64,000 nucleotides of DNA from Nitratireductor aestuarii. Its GTDB lineage: Bacteria > Pseudomonadota > Alphaproteobacteria > Rhizobiales > Rhizobiaceae. Positions within the stretch are counted from its first letter, which is position 1; each line of letters begins with the position of its first letter. The position numbers and the translations under genes were made by a program. Positions 7,649 through 15,867 of the stretch are shown here, piece by piece. Location of the stretch: contig NZ_BMIF01000011.1 in NCBI RefSeq assembly GCF_014641695.1, positions 62,001-126,000 of the forward strand, written 5' to 3'. Under the pieces are notes generated by a model, which saw nothing but the letters and a program-made list of their open reading frames with translations, ran no database searches and was not told where the DNA came from.

Positions 7649-9001
7649 TCACGCCAGATGACGGATCTTCGGTTCTGCATCTCCTCGTAAAATTAAACTG
7701 CTGATTGCCCAGACTAGGGCATCTACACGATCCGGAGAGTGTCCTTCCGACAGCCCATCCGGACCGAAATTGCACATTTCATCTTCCAGCTCTGGAAAGC
7801 GTCCCGCATGGCGGACCCGCCCCTGGGCATAGAGTGCTGCCACCGGCTCAGCTCTGGTCCACTTGCCCCGCGTCGCCCGCACTGGAGTCACCGGAACCGA
7901 CGCATCTGCCGTCGCCAGAACCGAGGCGACCATGTCACCGCCCTGGTTTACCTCGGCCACAACCATGTCAGCCTCAAACCTGTGGTACAGGCTCACCACC
8001 TGTCTCGCCCAGTCCTGAGGCTTGAGCCCCTGCGCGGTTGCATCCTGCAGCACCCACGCGACGTCCCCCTGATCAATACCCGCCACAATGATCCCGCACG
8101 CATCCGAACTTTTCCGGCTACTCGCCGGCGGATCCACCGCGATAACGATACGGCGCATGGCGTGATAGTCAGCCTGCACCCGACCCGCTTCATCGATCTG
8201 CGCTCTCGTCCATAGCGCCCCCTGCCGGTCCTCGATGATCTCTCCGTCGAGTTCCTGCCGCCCCAGCGCCGTTCCGCCGTAGCGCTGCTCCACCGCTTCG
8301 ATGAAGCTCGCGGAAAGATTGCCGCTATTGTCGGCGGTCTTCATGCGGGTCACAGTCACCTGCTCACTGCCCAAAAGATGCCGGATCAACCCGATCGGTC
8401 TGGGCGTCGTCGTCAGGATCTGTATCGGCCGTGTCCCGAGCCGCAGTCCAAACTGCAGCATGTCGAAACATGCATCCGCATCCTTCCATTTGGCGACCTC
8501 GTCGCTCCAGGCGGCATCAAATTGCGGCCCACGCAGGCTGTCCGGTTCGGTCGCTGAAAAGATCTGCGCCACCGCCCCATTCTCCCAGACAAGCCGCCTG
8601 CGGCTTGGCTCGTACTGCGGCCGGTTGCGGCGCGCGGTACTCAGGATCCCCGATGGTCCCTCGACCATCACTTCCCGCACGTCATTGAGCGTCTCGCCTA
8701 CCAGCGCGATCCGCCCGTATCTGTGATCTGCGAACGGCCGAAACCCATTGACGAGCGCGTTTACCCATTCTGCCCCAAGCCGTGTCTTTCCCGCCCCACG
8801 GCCGCCAAGGACGAGCCAGATATCCCGGAGCCCCATCCCTGCCGGATACTGTGCGAGCCGGGAAGTCCCCACCCATTCATCCAATACCTGCGCGGCCACC
8901 TCCGCCGTCAGATACTTCTCCGCCCATGGTGGCAGCGAGTTCACAAGCGAGTTCAATGATCCGGGCGTCCACAAGGGCGAGCGCGGTGGCCAGTTCTTCA
9001 T
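7649..9001 (-). CDS. terL: Phage/GTA-type large terminase (DNA packaging ATPase-nuclease)
   Basis: Large terminases pump DNA into capsids and cut it. The 450-residue product has a Walker A motif GGRGAGKTRLG (about residues 66-76, Lys72) and a Walker B-like segment (FDAAWSDEVAKW). The C-terminal nuclease carries acidic residues in VIAVDPPASS, VVAEVNQGGDMV and SPDRVDALVWA. Length and motifs fit the HK97/gene-transfer-agent terminase group common in alphaproteobacteria. The ATG at 9001 overlaps the preceding gene by 125 bp; GTG or TTG codons 15-20 residues later are alternatives that reduce the overlap. In GTA clusters a portal gene follows, but here the giant repeat gene does. The reading frame is intact. 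Confidence 0.9.
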   Translation of the reverse strand: MKNWPPRSPLWTPGSLNSLVNSLPPWAEKYLTAEVAAQVLDEWVGTSRLAQYPAGMGLRDIWLVLGGRGAGKTRLGAEWVNALVNGFRPFADHRYGRIALVGETLNDVREVMVEGPSGILSTARRNRPQYEPSRRRLVWENGAVAQIFSATEPDSLRGPQFDAAWSDEVAKWKDADACFDMLQFGLRLGTRPIQILTTTPRPIGLIRHLLGSEQVTVTRMKTADNSGNLSASFIEAVEQRYGGTALGRQELDGEIIEDRQGALWTRAQIDEAGRVQADYHAMRRIVIAVDPPASSRKSSDACGIIVAGIDQGDVAWVLQDATAQGLKPQDWARQVVSLYHRFEADMVVAEVNQGGDMVASVLATADASVPVTPVRATRGKWTRAEPVAALYAQGRVRHAGRFPELEDEMCNFGPDGLSEGHSPDRVDALVWAISSLILRGDAEPKIRHLA

Positions 9002-9368
9002 CGTCTTTTTTTTCTTTTTCTACTGAGTACCAGGTTCCGCGAACGACCCCATCGAGGCGCTCGACGATTTTCAGCAGGGCTGTCAGGGTATCCAGGCGCT
9101 GCTTGTCATATTGCCCGCCAAGCGCCGAAAACCCCAGCTTCTCGATCTCATCAACCATGCCAGTAATGAGGGCGGAAAGCCGCGTCTCCAACGCCGCCAG
9201 GCTTTCCTGGCTGGTTTCCCGAACCTTCCAGCCTTCCTTCTTTGCGATGCGCTCGAAATAGCTGACTGATCTCCCTGAAAGCAGGGCGAGCAGCTCAAAG
9301 TCTGGCGGCGCCCCTTCCATCAGCGAGCGGGCAGCCAGCATTACCCCTCCGGCCTTTCCGGATGTCAT
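8877..9368 (-). CDS. Small-terminase-like / GTA g1-like protein (163 aa)
   Basis: The ATG at 9368 has an AGGAGGGG ribosome site, so the longer frame reaching 9725 is rejected. Residues about 20-50 (FELLALLSGRSVSYFERIAKKEGWKV) look like a helix-turn-helix unit as found in terminase small subunits. Later residues are helical and charged (WYSVEKEKKDDEELATALALVDARIIELACELA), which fits an oligomerisation region. Position directly upstream of and overlapping the large terminase supports a role as the DNA-recognition subunit. The family was not identified by sequence alone. Confidence 0.65.
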   Translation of the reverse strand: MTSGKAGGVMLAARSLMEGAPPDFELLALLSGRSVSYFERIAKKEGWKVRETSQESLAALETRLSALITGMVDEIEKLGFSALGGQYDKQRLDTLTALLKIVERLDGVVRGTWYSVEKEKKDDEELATALALVDARIIELACELAATMGGEVSDGGGGRAGIG

Positions 9369-9959
9369 GCCCCCTCCTATTGCGAAATTTTTCTGGATTG
9401 CCCGTCGAACATCGATCGACGGCCGGTCTGATCGCCATCCGCACAGGAATGGTTTTCGCCCGCGCGCAAAACGCCAACTGCCCAAGGCAGATGCCCGGGA
9501 TCGATGGTCTGGACAAACAAATCTGTTCTGCTGTGTGGGGCTCAGAAACTGCGGGAGCCCCGAGAAATTCGGGCGTGTTATGCGCCAAAGTGCCAGCACC
9601 AGCTGGCGAACCCCTCCCGGCTGGCACAAGATGCCGCACAGGGACAACACGCCCGCCGGTTCCGCATCCTCCAGAAATACGAAAAGCGCCGGCAAGATGC
9701 GCGGCGCTTCAAATCTCATGCCCACTTCTGGGACATTACAGAAGTTATATCAGATCACCGTCACGGTCAAGACATATCTTTCGCTTCATCACCTTCGTCA
9801 CGCCACTCAACCTGAACAAATATTTTACCACATTGTAACCCAGCCACTCCTTTTCATGCCACTCGTGTGGTAAATTTCGTCACGGGGTGGCTCCCTTCAC
9901 TTGCCGCAAGCAATTCGTGCCTCAACTATGTGTTAGGATGCAGACAGGCGGCCGCGGGG
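9369..9959. other. About 590 bp without a confident gene, between phage-like cassette and PBP gene
   Basis: Several long overlapping frames run on both strands, as often happens in GC-rich DNA, but none has a good ribosome site or a recognisable product. The best candidate is a plus-strand frame at 9504-9815 encoding a Lys/Arg/Gln-rich 103-aa peptide, which I do not accept as a gene. No tRNA, direct repeat or clear attachment site was seen. The stretch probably holds divergent promoters for the terminase operon and the PBP gene. The last about 200 bp are AT-richer. Confidence 0.4.
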
Positions 9960-12095
9960 ATGGATAGAAAAGCAAACAGGCGACGCTGGAAACCGTGGAG
10001 CATCAACCTCCTCGCCGTCGACGCATGGCTCGATTCCACGCTTTACGAAGCGCGTTTCAAGGCGGCCGACGCCTGGGAGAGCATTTCAATCTTCTTCCGC
10101 CGCTTCAAGGTAACCGGCTGGCGCCGCGGCTTCTTCGAACTCGCGAGCGAAGGCTTCACCCTTGGCACGGTCGGCTCCGTCCTTATGCTGGCGCTTGCCA
10201 TTCCGGCCTTTCAGGAAACGGAAGGCAACTGGCTCGCCCAGGACGACTACGCGGTCACCTTCCTTGACCGCTACGGCAACGAGATTGGCCAGCGTGGCAT
10301 CATCCAGCGAGACTCCGTTCCTGTCGAAGAGATGCCCGACCACGTCATCAAGGCCGTTCTCGCCACCGAAGACCGACGCTTCTTCGAACACTACGGCATT
10401 GATTTCATCGGCCTATTCCGTGCGATGTCGGAAAATATCCGCGCCCGCACCATCGTCCAGGGAGGCTCGACGCTCACCCAGCAGCTCGCCAAGAACCTGT
10501 TCCTGAGCAGCGACCGGACCATGGAGCGCAAGATCAAGGAAGCGTTCCTGTCGCTCTGGCTGGAAGCCAACCTCACCAAGCGCGAGATCCTGCAACTCTA
10601 CCTCGATCGAGCCTACCTCGGCGGCGGAACCTTCGGCATTGCCGCAGCTGCCGACTTCTATTTCAACAAGCGCGTCCAGGATCTGTCGCTCGCCGAAGCC
10701 TCCATGATCGCGGGCCTCTTCAAGGCCCCTGCCCGCTACGCACCGCACGTCAATCTGCCCGCCGCCCGCGCGCGCGCAAATGTGGTGCTCTCCAACATGG
10801 TCCAGGCGGGCTTCCTGACCGAGGGCCAGGTCCTGACCGCGCGGTTGAACCCCGCAAGCGCCGTGGACCGCGGTGATCGCGATACACCTGACTATTTCCT
10901 CGACTGGGCGTTTGAGGAGATCAAGAAGATCGTTCCGAAGGGAACCACCCATTCGCTGGTCGCGTATACGACACTCGACCCGGACCTGCAGAAAGCGGTC
11001 GAGGAATCCGTCGAATATCACCTGCGCCAATTCGGGAAGCAGTATAACGCTTCCGAAGGTGCAGTCGTCGTCATGGAAACCGATGGAGCTGTCCGCGCCA
11101 TCGTTGGCGGACGGGACTACGGAAAGAGCCAGTTCAACCGTGCAACCAAGGCACTCCGTCAGGCAGGCTCCTCCTTCAAGCCCTATGTCTTTGCCGCTGC
11201 CATGGAAGCCGGGCTCACGCCCGATTACATGATCTCGGATGCTCCCATCTCGTGGGGCAACTGGTCGCCGAAGAACTATTCGCGCGGCTATGCCGGCAGG
11301 GTTTCCCTCAGCAACGCTCTTATCCGTTCATTGAACACGGTTCCCGTTCGGCTGGCGCGCGACCACCTCGGCATTGATAAGGTTGTCGAAATTACCCAGC
11401 GTATGGGCGTGGAGTCAGAGCTCAATGGTCACAAGACCATGGTTCTCGGCACCTCCGGCATGACCGTCATGGACCAGGCGACCGGCTACAGCGTGTTTGC
11501 GAGTGGCGGCTACACAGGTATCCGTCATGGAATCCTCCAGCTCACCACCCATAACGGCGAAGTGATCTATGACCATCGACGCCATGCACCTCAGCCCAAG
11601 CGGGTATTGAGCGAACAGGTGGTCTCTCAGATGAACAGCATGCTTGTGCTCGTCCCGGAGGCAGGCACTGGCCGCCGGGCCGCACTTGAAGGCATCCGAT
11701 CGGCCGGCAAGACGGGCACGGGACAGTCCTATCGCGACGCCTGGTATGTGGGATACACAGGCAACTTCGTCGGCGCCGTCTGGCTCGGCAATGATGACTT
11801 TTCGCCGACCAAGGATATGACCGGCGGTACGCTGCCAGCGATGATCTGGCAGCGTTTCATGACCTTTGCCCATCAGAAGGTCATCCTGAAGCCCATCCCC
11901 GGCATCGAAAATCCTCTGCCGCGCGGCACGCAGGCGCCTGCGGTGGCGTCAGCAAGCGAGGTCGAGACAGGCGCGCCTTCAAATCTGTCGATGCCCTTCT
12001 CGACGGTCGACACTCTGAAGAAGATGGCTGACCAGTTCAGGAGCGCTCCCCCCATCCAGGCGAGCACCGGACCGGAAACCCTGTCGGTCCTGTGA
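9960..12095 (+). CDS. Class A penicillin-binding protein (bifunctional transglycosylase/transpeptidase)
   Basis: The enzyme polymerises glycan strands and cross-links peptides of peptidoglycan on the outer face of the inner membrane. The start chosen is ATG 9960 (MDRKANRRRWKP); a GTG at 9867 is in frame but less likely. A basic cytoplasmic tail is followed by one membrane anchor (TLGTVGSVLMLALAIPAF). The transglycosylase domain shows EDRRFFEHYGIDFIG (near residue 137) and GGSTLTQQLAKN. The transpeptidase domain shows the SxxK serine in AGSSFKPYVF (near residue 402) and the KTGTGQ motif (near residue 583). Length 711 aa fits the PBP1 family. It is followed by the DUF1214/DUF1254 gene pair. Confidence 0.93.
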   Translation: MDRKANRRRWKPWSINLLAVDAWLDSTLYEARFKAADAWESISIFFRRFKVTGWRRGFFELASEGFTLGTVGSVLMLALAIPAFQETEGNWLAQDDYAVTFLDRYGNEIGQRGIIQRDSVPVEEMPDHVIKAVLATEDRRFFEHYGIDFIGLFRAMSENIRARTIVQGGSTLTQQLAKNLFLSSDRTMERKIKEAFLSLWLEANLTKREILQLYLDRAYLGGGTFGIAAAADFYFNKRVQDLSLAEASMIAGLFKAPARYAPHVNLPAARARANVVLSNMVQAGFLTEGQVLTARLNPASAVDRGDRDTPDYFLDWAFEEIKKIVPKGTTHSLVAYTTLDPDLQKAVEESVEYHLRQFGKQYNASEGAVVVMETDGAVRAIVGGRDYGKSQFNRATKALRQAGSSFKPYVFAAAMEAGLTPDYMISDAPISWGNWSPKNYSRGYAGRVSLSNALIRSLNTVPVRLARDHLGIDKVVEITQRMGVESELNGHKTMVLGTSGMTVMDQATGYSVFASGGYTGIRHGILQLTTHNGEVIYDHRRHAPQPKRVLSEQVVSQMNSMLVLVPEAGTGRRAALEGIRSAGKTGTGQSYRDAWYVGYTGNFVGAVWLGNDDFSPTKDMTGGTLPAMIWQRFMTFAHQKVILKPIPGIENPLPRGTQAPAVASASEVETGAPSNLSMPFSTVDTLKKMADQFRSAPPIQASTGPETLSVL

Positions 12096-12238
12096 TCGCA
12101 TCCTCCGCCGGAGTTCCTGAACCGCCTGCCTTTCGCGGAAAGGCTGAAATGATCTTAGCCGTGCAACAACAACAGCTTGGAACCTCTCAGTATTTCAAAT
12201 AGAAGCTGATATTGGTGAAGTCAGCCGTCAGGAATTCG

Positions 12239-12823
12239 ATGATCTACAGGGCCTTCCTCGTCGTACTATTCCTTGTCATCGCCATCGGCGGCGGGGCCTG
12301 GAGCGTATGGCTGGTACTCGAGCAGGCGCCGCCCTTCGGTAAGCTGACCTCGGGTCCCTGGGAAGCATTTCCTGTCGCCGGAACGCCCAACGCCGATCCC
12401 TATTCCCGCGCTCGCCATGTGCGCTCTGGCGGCCTCGCTCTCGGCCCTTCCGAGGGTATCGTCCTTACTGCCCACACCGATTCCAGCAATGGAGCTCTGA
12501 GCCGTAACTGCACTTATCGCATCGAAGGCAGCACACCTCCGGCTCGGCTCTGGACTCTCTACGTAGCCGATGCGCAAGGCAACGCTCTGCCTGGCAGCAA
12601 GCAGAAGCGGTCCGCAACCCACTCGCAAATGGCCGTACTCGAGAACAACAACCGCTTCTCGATCGCGGTTTCATCCCATCCTCTACCGGGGAACTGGGTT
12701 GCCGTCGAAGGCGATGGCCGGATGCAGATCGTACTGACCCTCTACGACACGCCGCTCGCCGCCGCTTCGCAGCTCTCGGAGATCTCCCTGCCAACGATCA
12801 CCCAGGCAGGATGCGATGCTTAG
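12239..12823 (+). CDS. DUF1214-type exported/membrane protein (194 aa)
   Basis: The chosen ATG at 12239 follows a GGA ribosome site; upstream TTG/GTG codons are in frame but less likely. An N-terminal membrane segment (AFLVVLFLVIAIGGGAWSVWLVL) is followed by an extracytoplasmic domain with the Tyr/Arg-Ile-Glu-Gly and TLYVADAQGN-like segments typical of DUF1214. Such proteins occur beside DUF1254 proteins in many alphaproteobacteria. The biochemical role is not established. It overlaps the next gene by 8 bp, so the two are probably translated as a coupled pair. Confidence 0.75.
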   Translation: MIYRAFLVVLFLVIAIGGGAWSVWLVLEQAPPFGKLTSGPWEAFPVAGTPNADPYSRARHVRSGGLALGPSEGIVLTAHTDSSNGALSRNCTYRIEGSTPPARLWTLYVADAQGNALPGSKQKRSATHSQMAVLENNNRFSIAVSSHPLPGNWVAVEGDGRMQIVLTLYDTPLAAASQLSEISLPTITQAGCDA

Positions 12824-13370
12824 GCTGTTTCACGCTATCGTTATGGGCCTGATCGGAGCTGGCATCGTCCACCTCGTGATCCTTTTCCTGCTGCCCAATT
12901 ATTCGGTTCGTGACGCATGGACCCAGGTGTCCAGCGTCGCCGACTACTATGAAACCGTTCGTCTGCGGGGTGACAACAGCACCACCAGCGCTCTGCCTCA
13001 TCCTGCCGACCCATTCATTGACGCGGCTGCCTGTCGGTTTAATCTCGAGGACGGGATGCTCTCCGTCCGCGGTCAGGGCGACATCCCGTTCTGGACCCTT
13101 GCAATCTATGACGAGCGCGGTCTCAACACGTTCAGCATCAGCGATCGGGTGAGCAGCGGACCCCTCCTCGACGCCGTCGTCCTCACACCAATCCAGATGC
13201 AGCGGCTCAAAGCTGATGAGGCCAATGAGGGCGATCAGTCCCTCTACCTCGAAACCAGTGTCATCGAAGGCTTCGTTCTCGTCCGCGCCTTCGTTCCGGA
13301 TGAAACCTGGCAGCCGAAAGTGTCGGCGTTCCTGGACAGCCTCCAATGCGAGGCCTTGGAAAGCCAATAG
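12816..13370 (+). CDS. DUF1254-type membrane protein (184 aa)
   Basis: Residues about 6-27 (AIVMGLIGAGIVHLVILFLLP) form one membrane segment, and the rest is predicted outside. The segment FWTLAIYDERGLNTFSISDR resembles the core of DUF1254 proteins, which are usually paired with DUF1214 proteins as here. The gene overlaps the preceding DUF1214 gene by 8 bp. No catalytic motif was recognised and the function is unknown. A role in the envelope is inferred only from topology and the upstream PBP gene. Confidence 0.75.
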   Translation: MLRLFHAIVMGLIGAGIVHLVILFLLPNYSVRDAWTQVSSVADYYETVRLRGDNSTTSALPHPADPFIDAAACRFNLEDGMLSVRGQGDIPFWTLAIYDERGLNTFSISDRVSSGPLLDAVVLTPIQMQRLKADEANEGDQSLYLETSVIEGFVLVRAFVPDETWQPKVSAFLDSLQCEALESQ

Positions 13371-13403
13371 CAGTTCCAGGAAACTACCCCTGTTTTCCGT
13401 GGA

Positions 13404-13646
13404 TCAACAGCGCTCCGGCTTTTTCCTGCCCTCAGCTTTTTTCTGGCGATCTACCGAAGCGTAAACGTGATCATCCGGGAGTCTCTCATAGCGGATCCCT
13501 GGGAATATGGTGATCGTTCCCACCTCGCCAGTGCTGGGTTTGGTCTTTTGCCGCGCAAGTCCTCTACCCCGAAACATTGGAAGTATCGCTGCCATCTCTC
13601 GTTTCATGCCACTAACATTGTGCAACGCCCCCTCCATCTCCAACAT
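13404..13646 (-). CDS. Small hypothetical protein with IFPGIRYER motif (80 aa)
   Basis: The frame encodes a basic protein whose centre, GEVGTITIFPGIRYERLP, resembles a short motif I recall from several small rhizobial hypothetical proteins. Possible starts are 13646, 13637 and 13607 (MKREMAAILP); none has a well-spaced ribosome site, and a TATAGT element lies just upstream of 13646. The gene is divergent from the DUF2336 gene. The motif is the main support. The rest of the gap 13371-13795 holds nothing else I can support. Confidence 0.45.
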   Translation of the reverse strand: MLEMEGALHNVSGMKREMAAILPMFRGRGLARQKTKPSTGEVGTITIFPGIRYERLPDDHVYASVDRQKKAEGRKKPERC

Positions 13647-13795
13647 TTCAGTACTATACTTAATTTTGTCTTACGGAGGAGGCAACTGCTTAGCGCGATA
13701 CCTGCGGGTTAATGAGATGCTAACAAATAGCTCGTAAATTGAGCGTACCGCTGATGGCGGTTTGTTGTGTCGGGTTTCAGCGTTCAGGCCACTTG

Positions 13796-14722
13796 GTGAT
13801 CACCGCGGACTTCAGGGATATTGCGTTTGAGGATGGCCCCCGTAAGTGCGAGGGTCTGTTCCGCGCATCCATCGCCGCCTTCGCCAACATCCCGCGTCCC
13901 ACCCGCAACGAGATCGCCCAGATCGATGATCTTGCCATCGGGCTCTATGACTCGGTCTCCCGCGAAGCAAAGCACTACGCTGCAACGGTCCTCAGTAAAT
14001 GCACCGACGTGCCGCCCGAGCTGCTGAAGCGCCTATGTGAGGAACCCGTCGACGTATCGGCGCCGCTCCTGATCAGCTCCAAAGCCCTGCGGACGATCGA
14101 CTTGCTCCGCCTGATCAGCAAGCACGGGCTATCGCACGCTCGCGTTATCGCGCGCCGGAAGAACGTCGATCCTGTCATCGTCAACCTTGTTCGCCTGCTC
14201 AATGCCCGCGCGGAAAGCGAGATCGCTGAGCGTCAGTCACGCGAGCGTGCCCCCAACCCGGTGCTTGATCAGGTTCGGGACCAGCTGCGCACGCTGATTT
14301 CGTCGGCCGAGCCCACCGCACCGGAAGCCGCTCCGGCCACGGTCACCGTTGACCACGACAAACCTTATCCGGCGCTGCGCGATGCGGCACTTGCGTCTGA
14401 TCCCGACGCTTTTCCGTCGGCTCTCGCAAAGGTTCTGAACATTTCTGGCTTCCGCGCCCGCAGGATCTGCGGCGCCATCACATACGGCGATCTGCTGACG
14501 TGCCTCAAGCACCTGGACCTTAACCAGGAGCAGGCCTTCCTGCTCACCGCCACGCTTTATTCGTCCCAGGTGTTCTACGGTCCGGCAATCCGCCTTTTCC
14601 TCGACCGTTTTGCGGCTATCAAGCCGGAGGAAGCGGCGCAGCGCCTTGAGGATTGGCGCAAGCAGGATGCGGCAGCGAACGTCTCAGGCTCAGGGCCTCA
14701 GTCCGCTGCTATCTCAAGGTAG
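13796..14722 (+). CDS. DUF2336 family protein
   Basis: The product is a soluble, helix-rich protein of about 308 residues. Segments such as RPTRNEIAQIDDLAIGLYD and VDVSAPLLISSKAL are typical of alphaproteobacterial DUF2336 proteins, which resemble HEAT-like helical repeats and have no known activity. The domain begins at VITADFRDIAF. I therefore chose GTG 13796, although ATG 13754 and TTG 13739 are in frame and none has a strong ribosome site. It converges with the DUF1491 gene, overlapping its end by 25 bp. Confidence 0.75.
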   Translation: MITADFRDIAFEDGPRKCEGLFRASIAAFANIPRPTRNEIAQIDDLAIGLYDSVSREAKHYAATVLSKCTDVPPELLKRLCEEPVDVSAPLLISSKALRTIDLLRLISKHGLSHARVIARRKNVDPVIVNLVRLLNARAESEIAERQSRERAPNPVLDQVRDQLRTLISSAEPTAPEAAPATVTVDHDKPYPALRDAALASDPDAFPSALAKVLNISGFRARRICGAITYGDLLTCLKHLDLNQEQAFLLTATLYSSQVFYGPAIRLFLDRFAAIKPEEAAQRLEDWRKQDAAANVSGSGPQSAAISR

Positions 14723-15042
14723 TTTTCAACCTCCGCGTCCGTATCGAGCTCGATGATCCAGACGTCCGGGTCGAACCGCATCTCGCGCTCGAGCCGCCCC
14801 TTCACATCCTCCTCTTCGAAGGTTGCGAGTAGCCGGCTGAACTGTCTGTCCTGGGGTTTCGTCTCGTCGTAGCTCGTCTGGGCTGCTGGCCCGAAAAGTT
14901 CGAACTCGCCCATGCGCGTGCGCCTCACGACAAAGATCGCTCCGGCCTCATGGGCGCCCTTGCGCTCGATCGCCGCAAATCCGCCGTCAGAAAATACCCG
15001 GCGGACCAGAGCAGAAACCCATAGGTCGCTTGTGACGCGCAT
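14698..15042 (-). CDS. DUF1491 family protein (114 aa)
   Basis: The start MRVTSDLWVSALVRRVFSDG, the middle EFELFGPAAQ and the C-terminal RFDPDVWIIELD match the DUF1491 family, small soluble proteins nearly confined to alphaproteobacteria and without assigned function. Length is usual for the family. It lies 12 bp after the peptidoglycan-binding protein gene on the same strand, so the sensor kinase, peptidoglycan-binding protein and DUF1491 genes probably form one transcript. Confidence 0.85.
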   Translation of the reverse strand: MRVTSDLWVSALVRRVFSDGGFAAIERKGAHEAGAIFVVRRTRMGEFELFGPAAQTSYDETKPQDRQFSRLLATFEEEDVKGRLEREMRFDPDVWIIELDTDAEVENYLEIAAD

Positions 15043-15054
15043 CCGCCAGTTCCT

Positions 15055-15867
15055 CTACTCGGCGAGGCCGATTTCCTGCATCTTGGCGATGAGCTCGCGG
15101 CTGACTTCACCGTTCACCTTCAGGCCGAAGAGCGACTGGAACTCGCGGATTGCCTCGCGCGTCCCCTTGCCCAACACGCCATCCACCTGGATCTCCGTGT
15201 GACCGAAGGCTCTCAGACCCGCCTGCACCCGCTTGATCGCGCTGGCATCGCTCGACACGGGCGCACTGGCTTGTGCAGGCTTCAGCGAGGCTTCCTTGCG
15301 CTCGGCGGCAGGCGCTTTGCTCAGTCCGAGCTGGATCAGCAGGGCCTCATCAATGTCGCTGCCGGCCGAAAGACCGACGATCCGGCGATAATTCTCCACC
15401 GCCGTCCGTGTCTGAGGTCCCGTCAGTCCATCCACCGGCCCCTGATACAGGCCAAGGCCGTTCAGCACCTGCTGGATAGAGCGTACATTGCTGTCGCCCA
15501 TGGGGGGCGTGATCGACCCCGTCGGACCATTGTCCGAGAGCTCCACGGCTGGCGCAGGCGTGTCAACACGCGGCGGCACTTCCGAACGCACCTCCGCCGG
15601 AGCGGGCGTGGGTGTCGGGATCGCCTTCACCGGCATCAGCGGCGCACGCGTGGAAACGAACGCGCTCGGATGCACCTGGGCCTGATTCCACAGTGCATTC
15701 ACCGAAACGACGGCAAGCGTCACAAGAAAGGCGGTCGAGCCGCCAAAAGAAACGGGGTTACGCGCAACCGCTGTCGCAAGCCGCGACACACCGGCATATA
15801 GAAGGCTCTTGCGAGCCTTCCGCCGCTTAGGCTGTTTTGCGGTACGGGACTTCATTCCATTCGCCAC
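15055..15867 (-). CDS. Membrane-anchored peptidoglycan-binding protein, two PG_binding_1 domains
   Basis: The GTG start at 15867 has GGAG about 9 bases upstream; an ATG lies 12 bp further in. A very basic N-terminus (KQPKRRKARK) precedes a membrane segment (GGSTAFLVTLAVVSVNALW), a Pro/Ala-rich linker, and two peptidoglycan-binding units. Unit 1 is around residues 125-165 (IQQVLNGLGLYQGPVDGLTG) and unit 2 around 210-260 (VQAGLRAFGHTEIQVDGVLG). This topology places the domains in the periplasm. The gene overlaps the 3' end of the sensor kinase gene by 41 bp, which suggests the kinase and this wall-binding protein are made together, perhaps for envelope sensing. Confidence 0.85.
   Translation of the reverse strand: MANGMKSRTAKQPKRRKARKSLLYAGVSRLATAVARNPVSFGGSTAFLVTLAVVSVNALWNQAQVHPSAFVSTRAPLMPVKAIPTPTPAPAEVRSEVPPRVDTPAPAVELSDNGPTGSITPPMGDSNVRSIQQVLNGLGLYQGPVDGLTGPQTRTAVENYRRIVGLSAGSDIDEALLIQLGLSKAPAAERKEASLKPAQASAPVSSDASAIKRVQAGLRAFGHTEIQVDGVLGKGTREAIREFQSLFGLKVNGEVSRELIAKMQEIGLAE

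Noticed and set aside
9369-9725. N-terminal extension of the small-terminase-like gene, and several long plus-strand frames in the same stretch
   Set aside because: The ATG at 9368 has a strong AGGAGGGG site; upstream frames on either strand have odd composition and no good starts.
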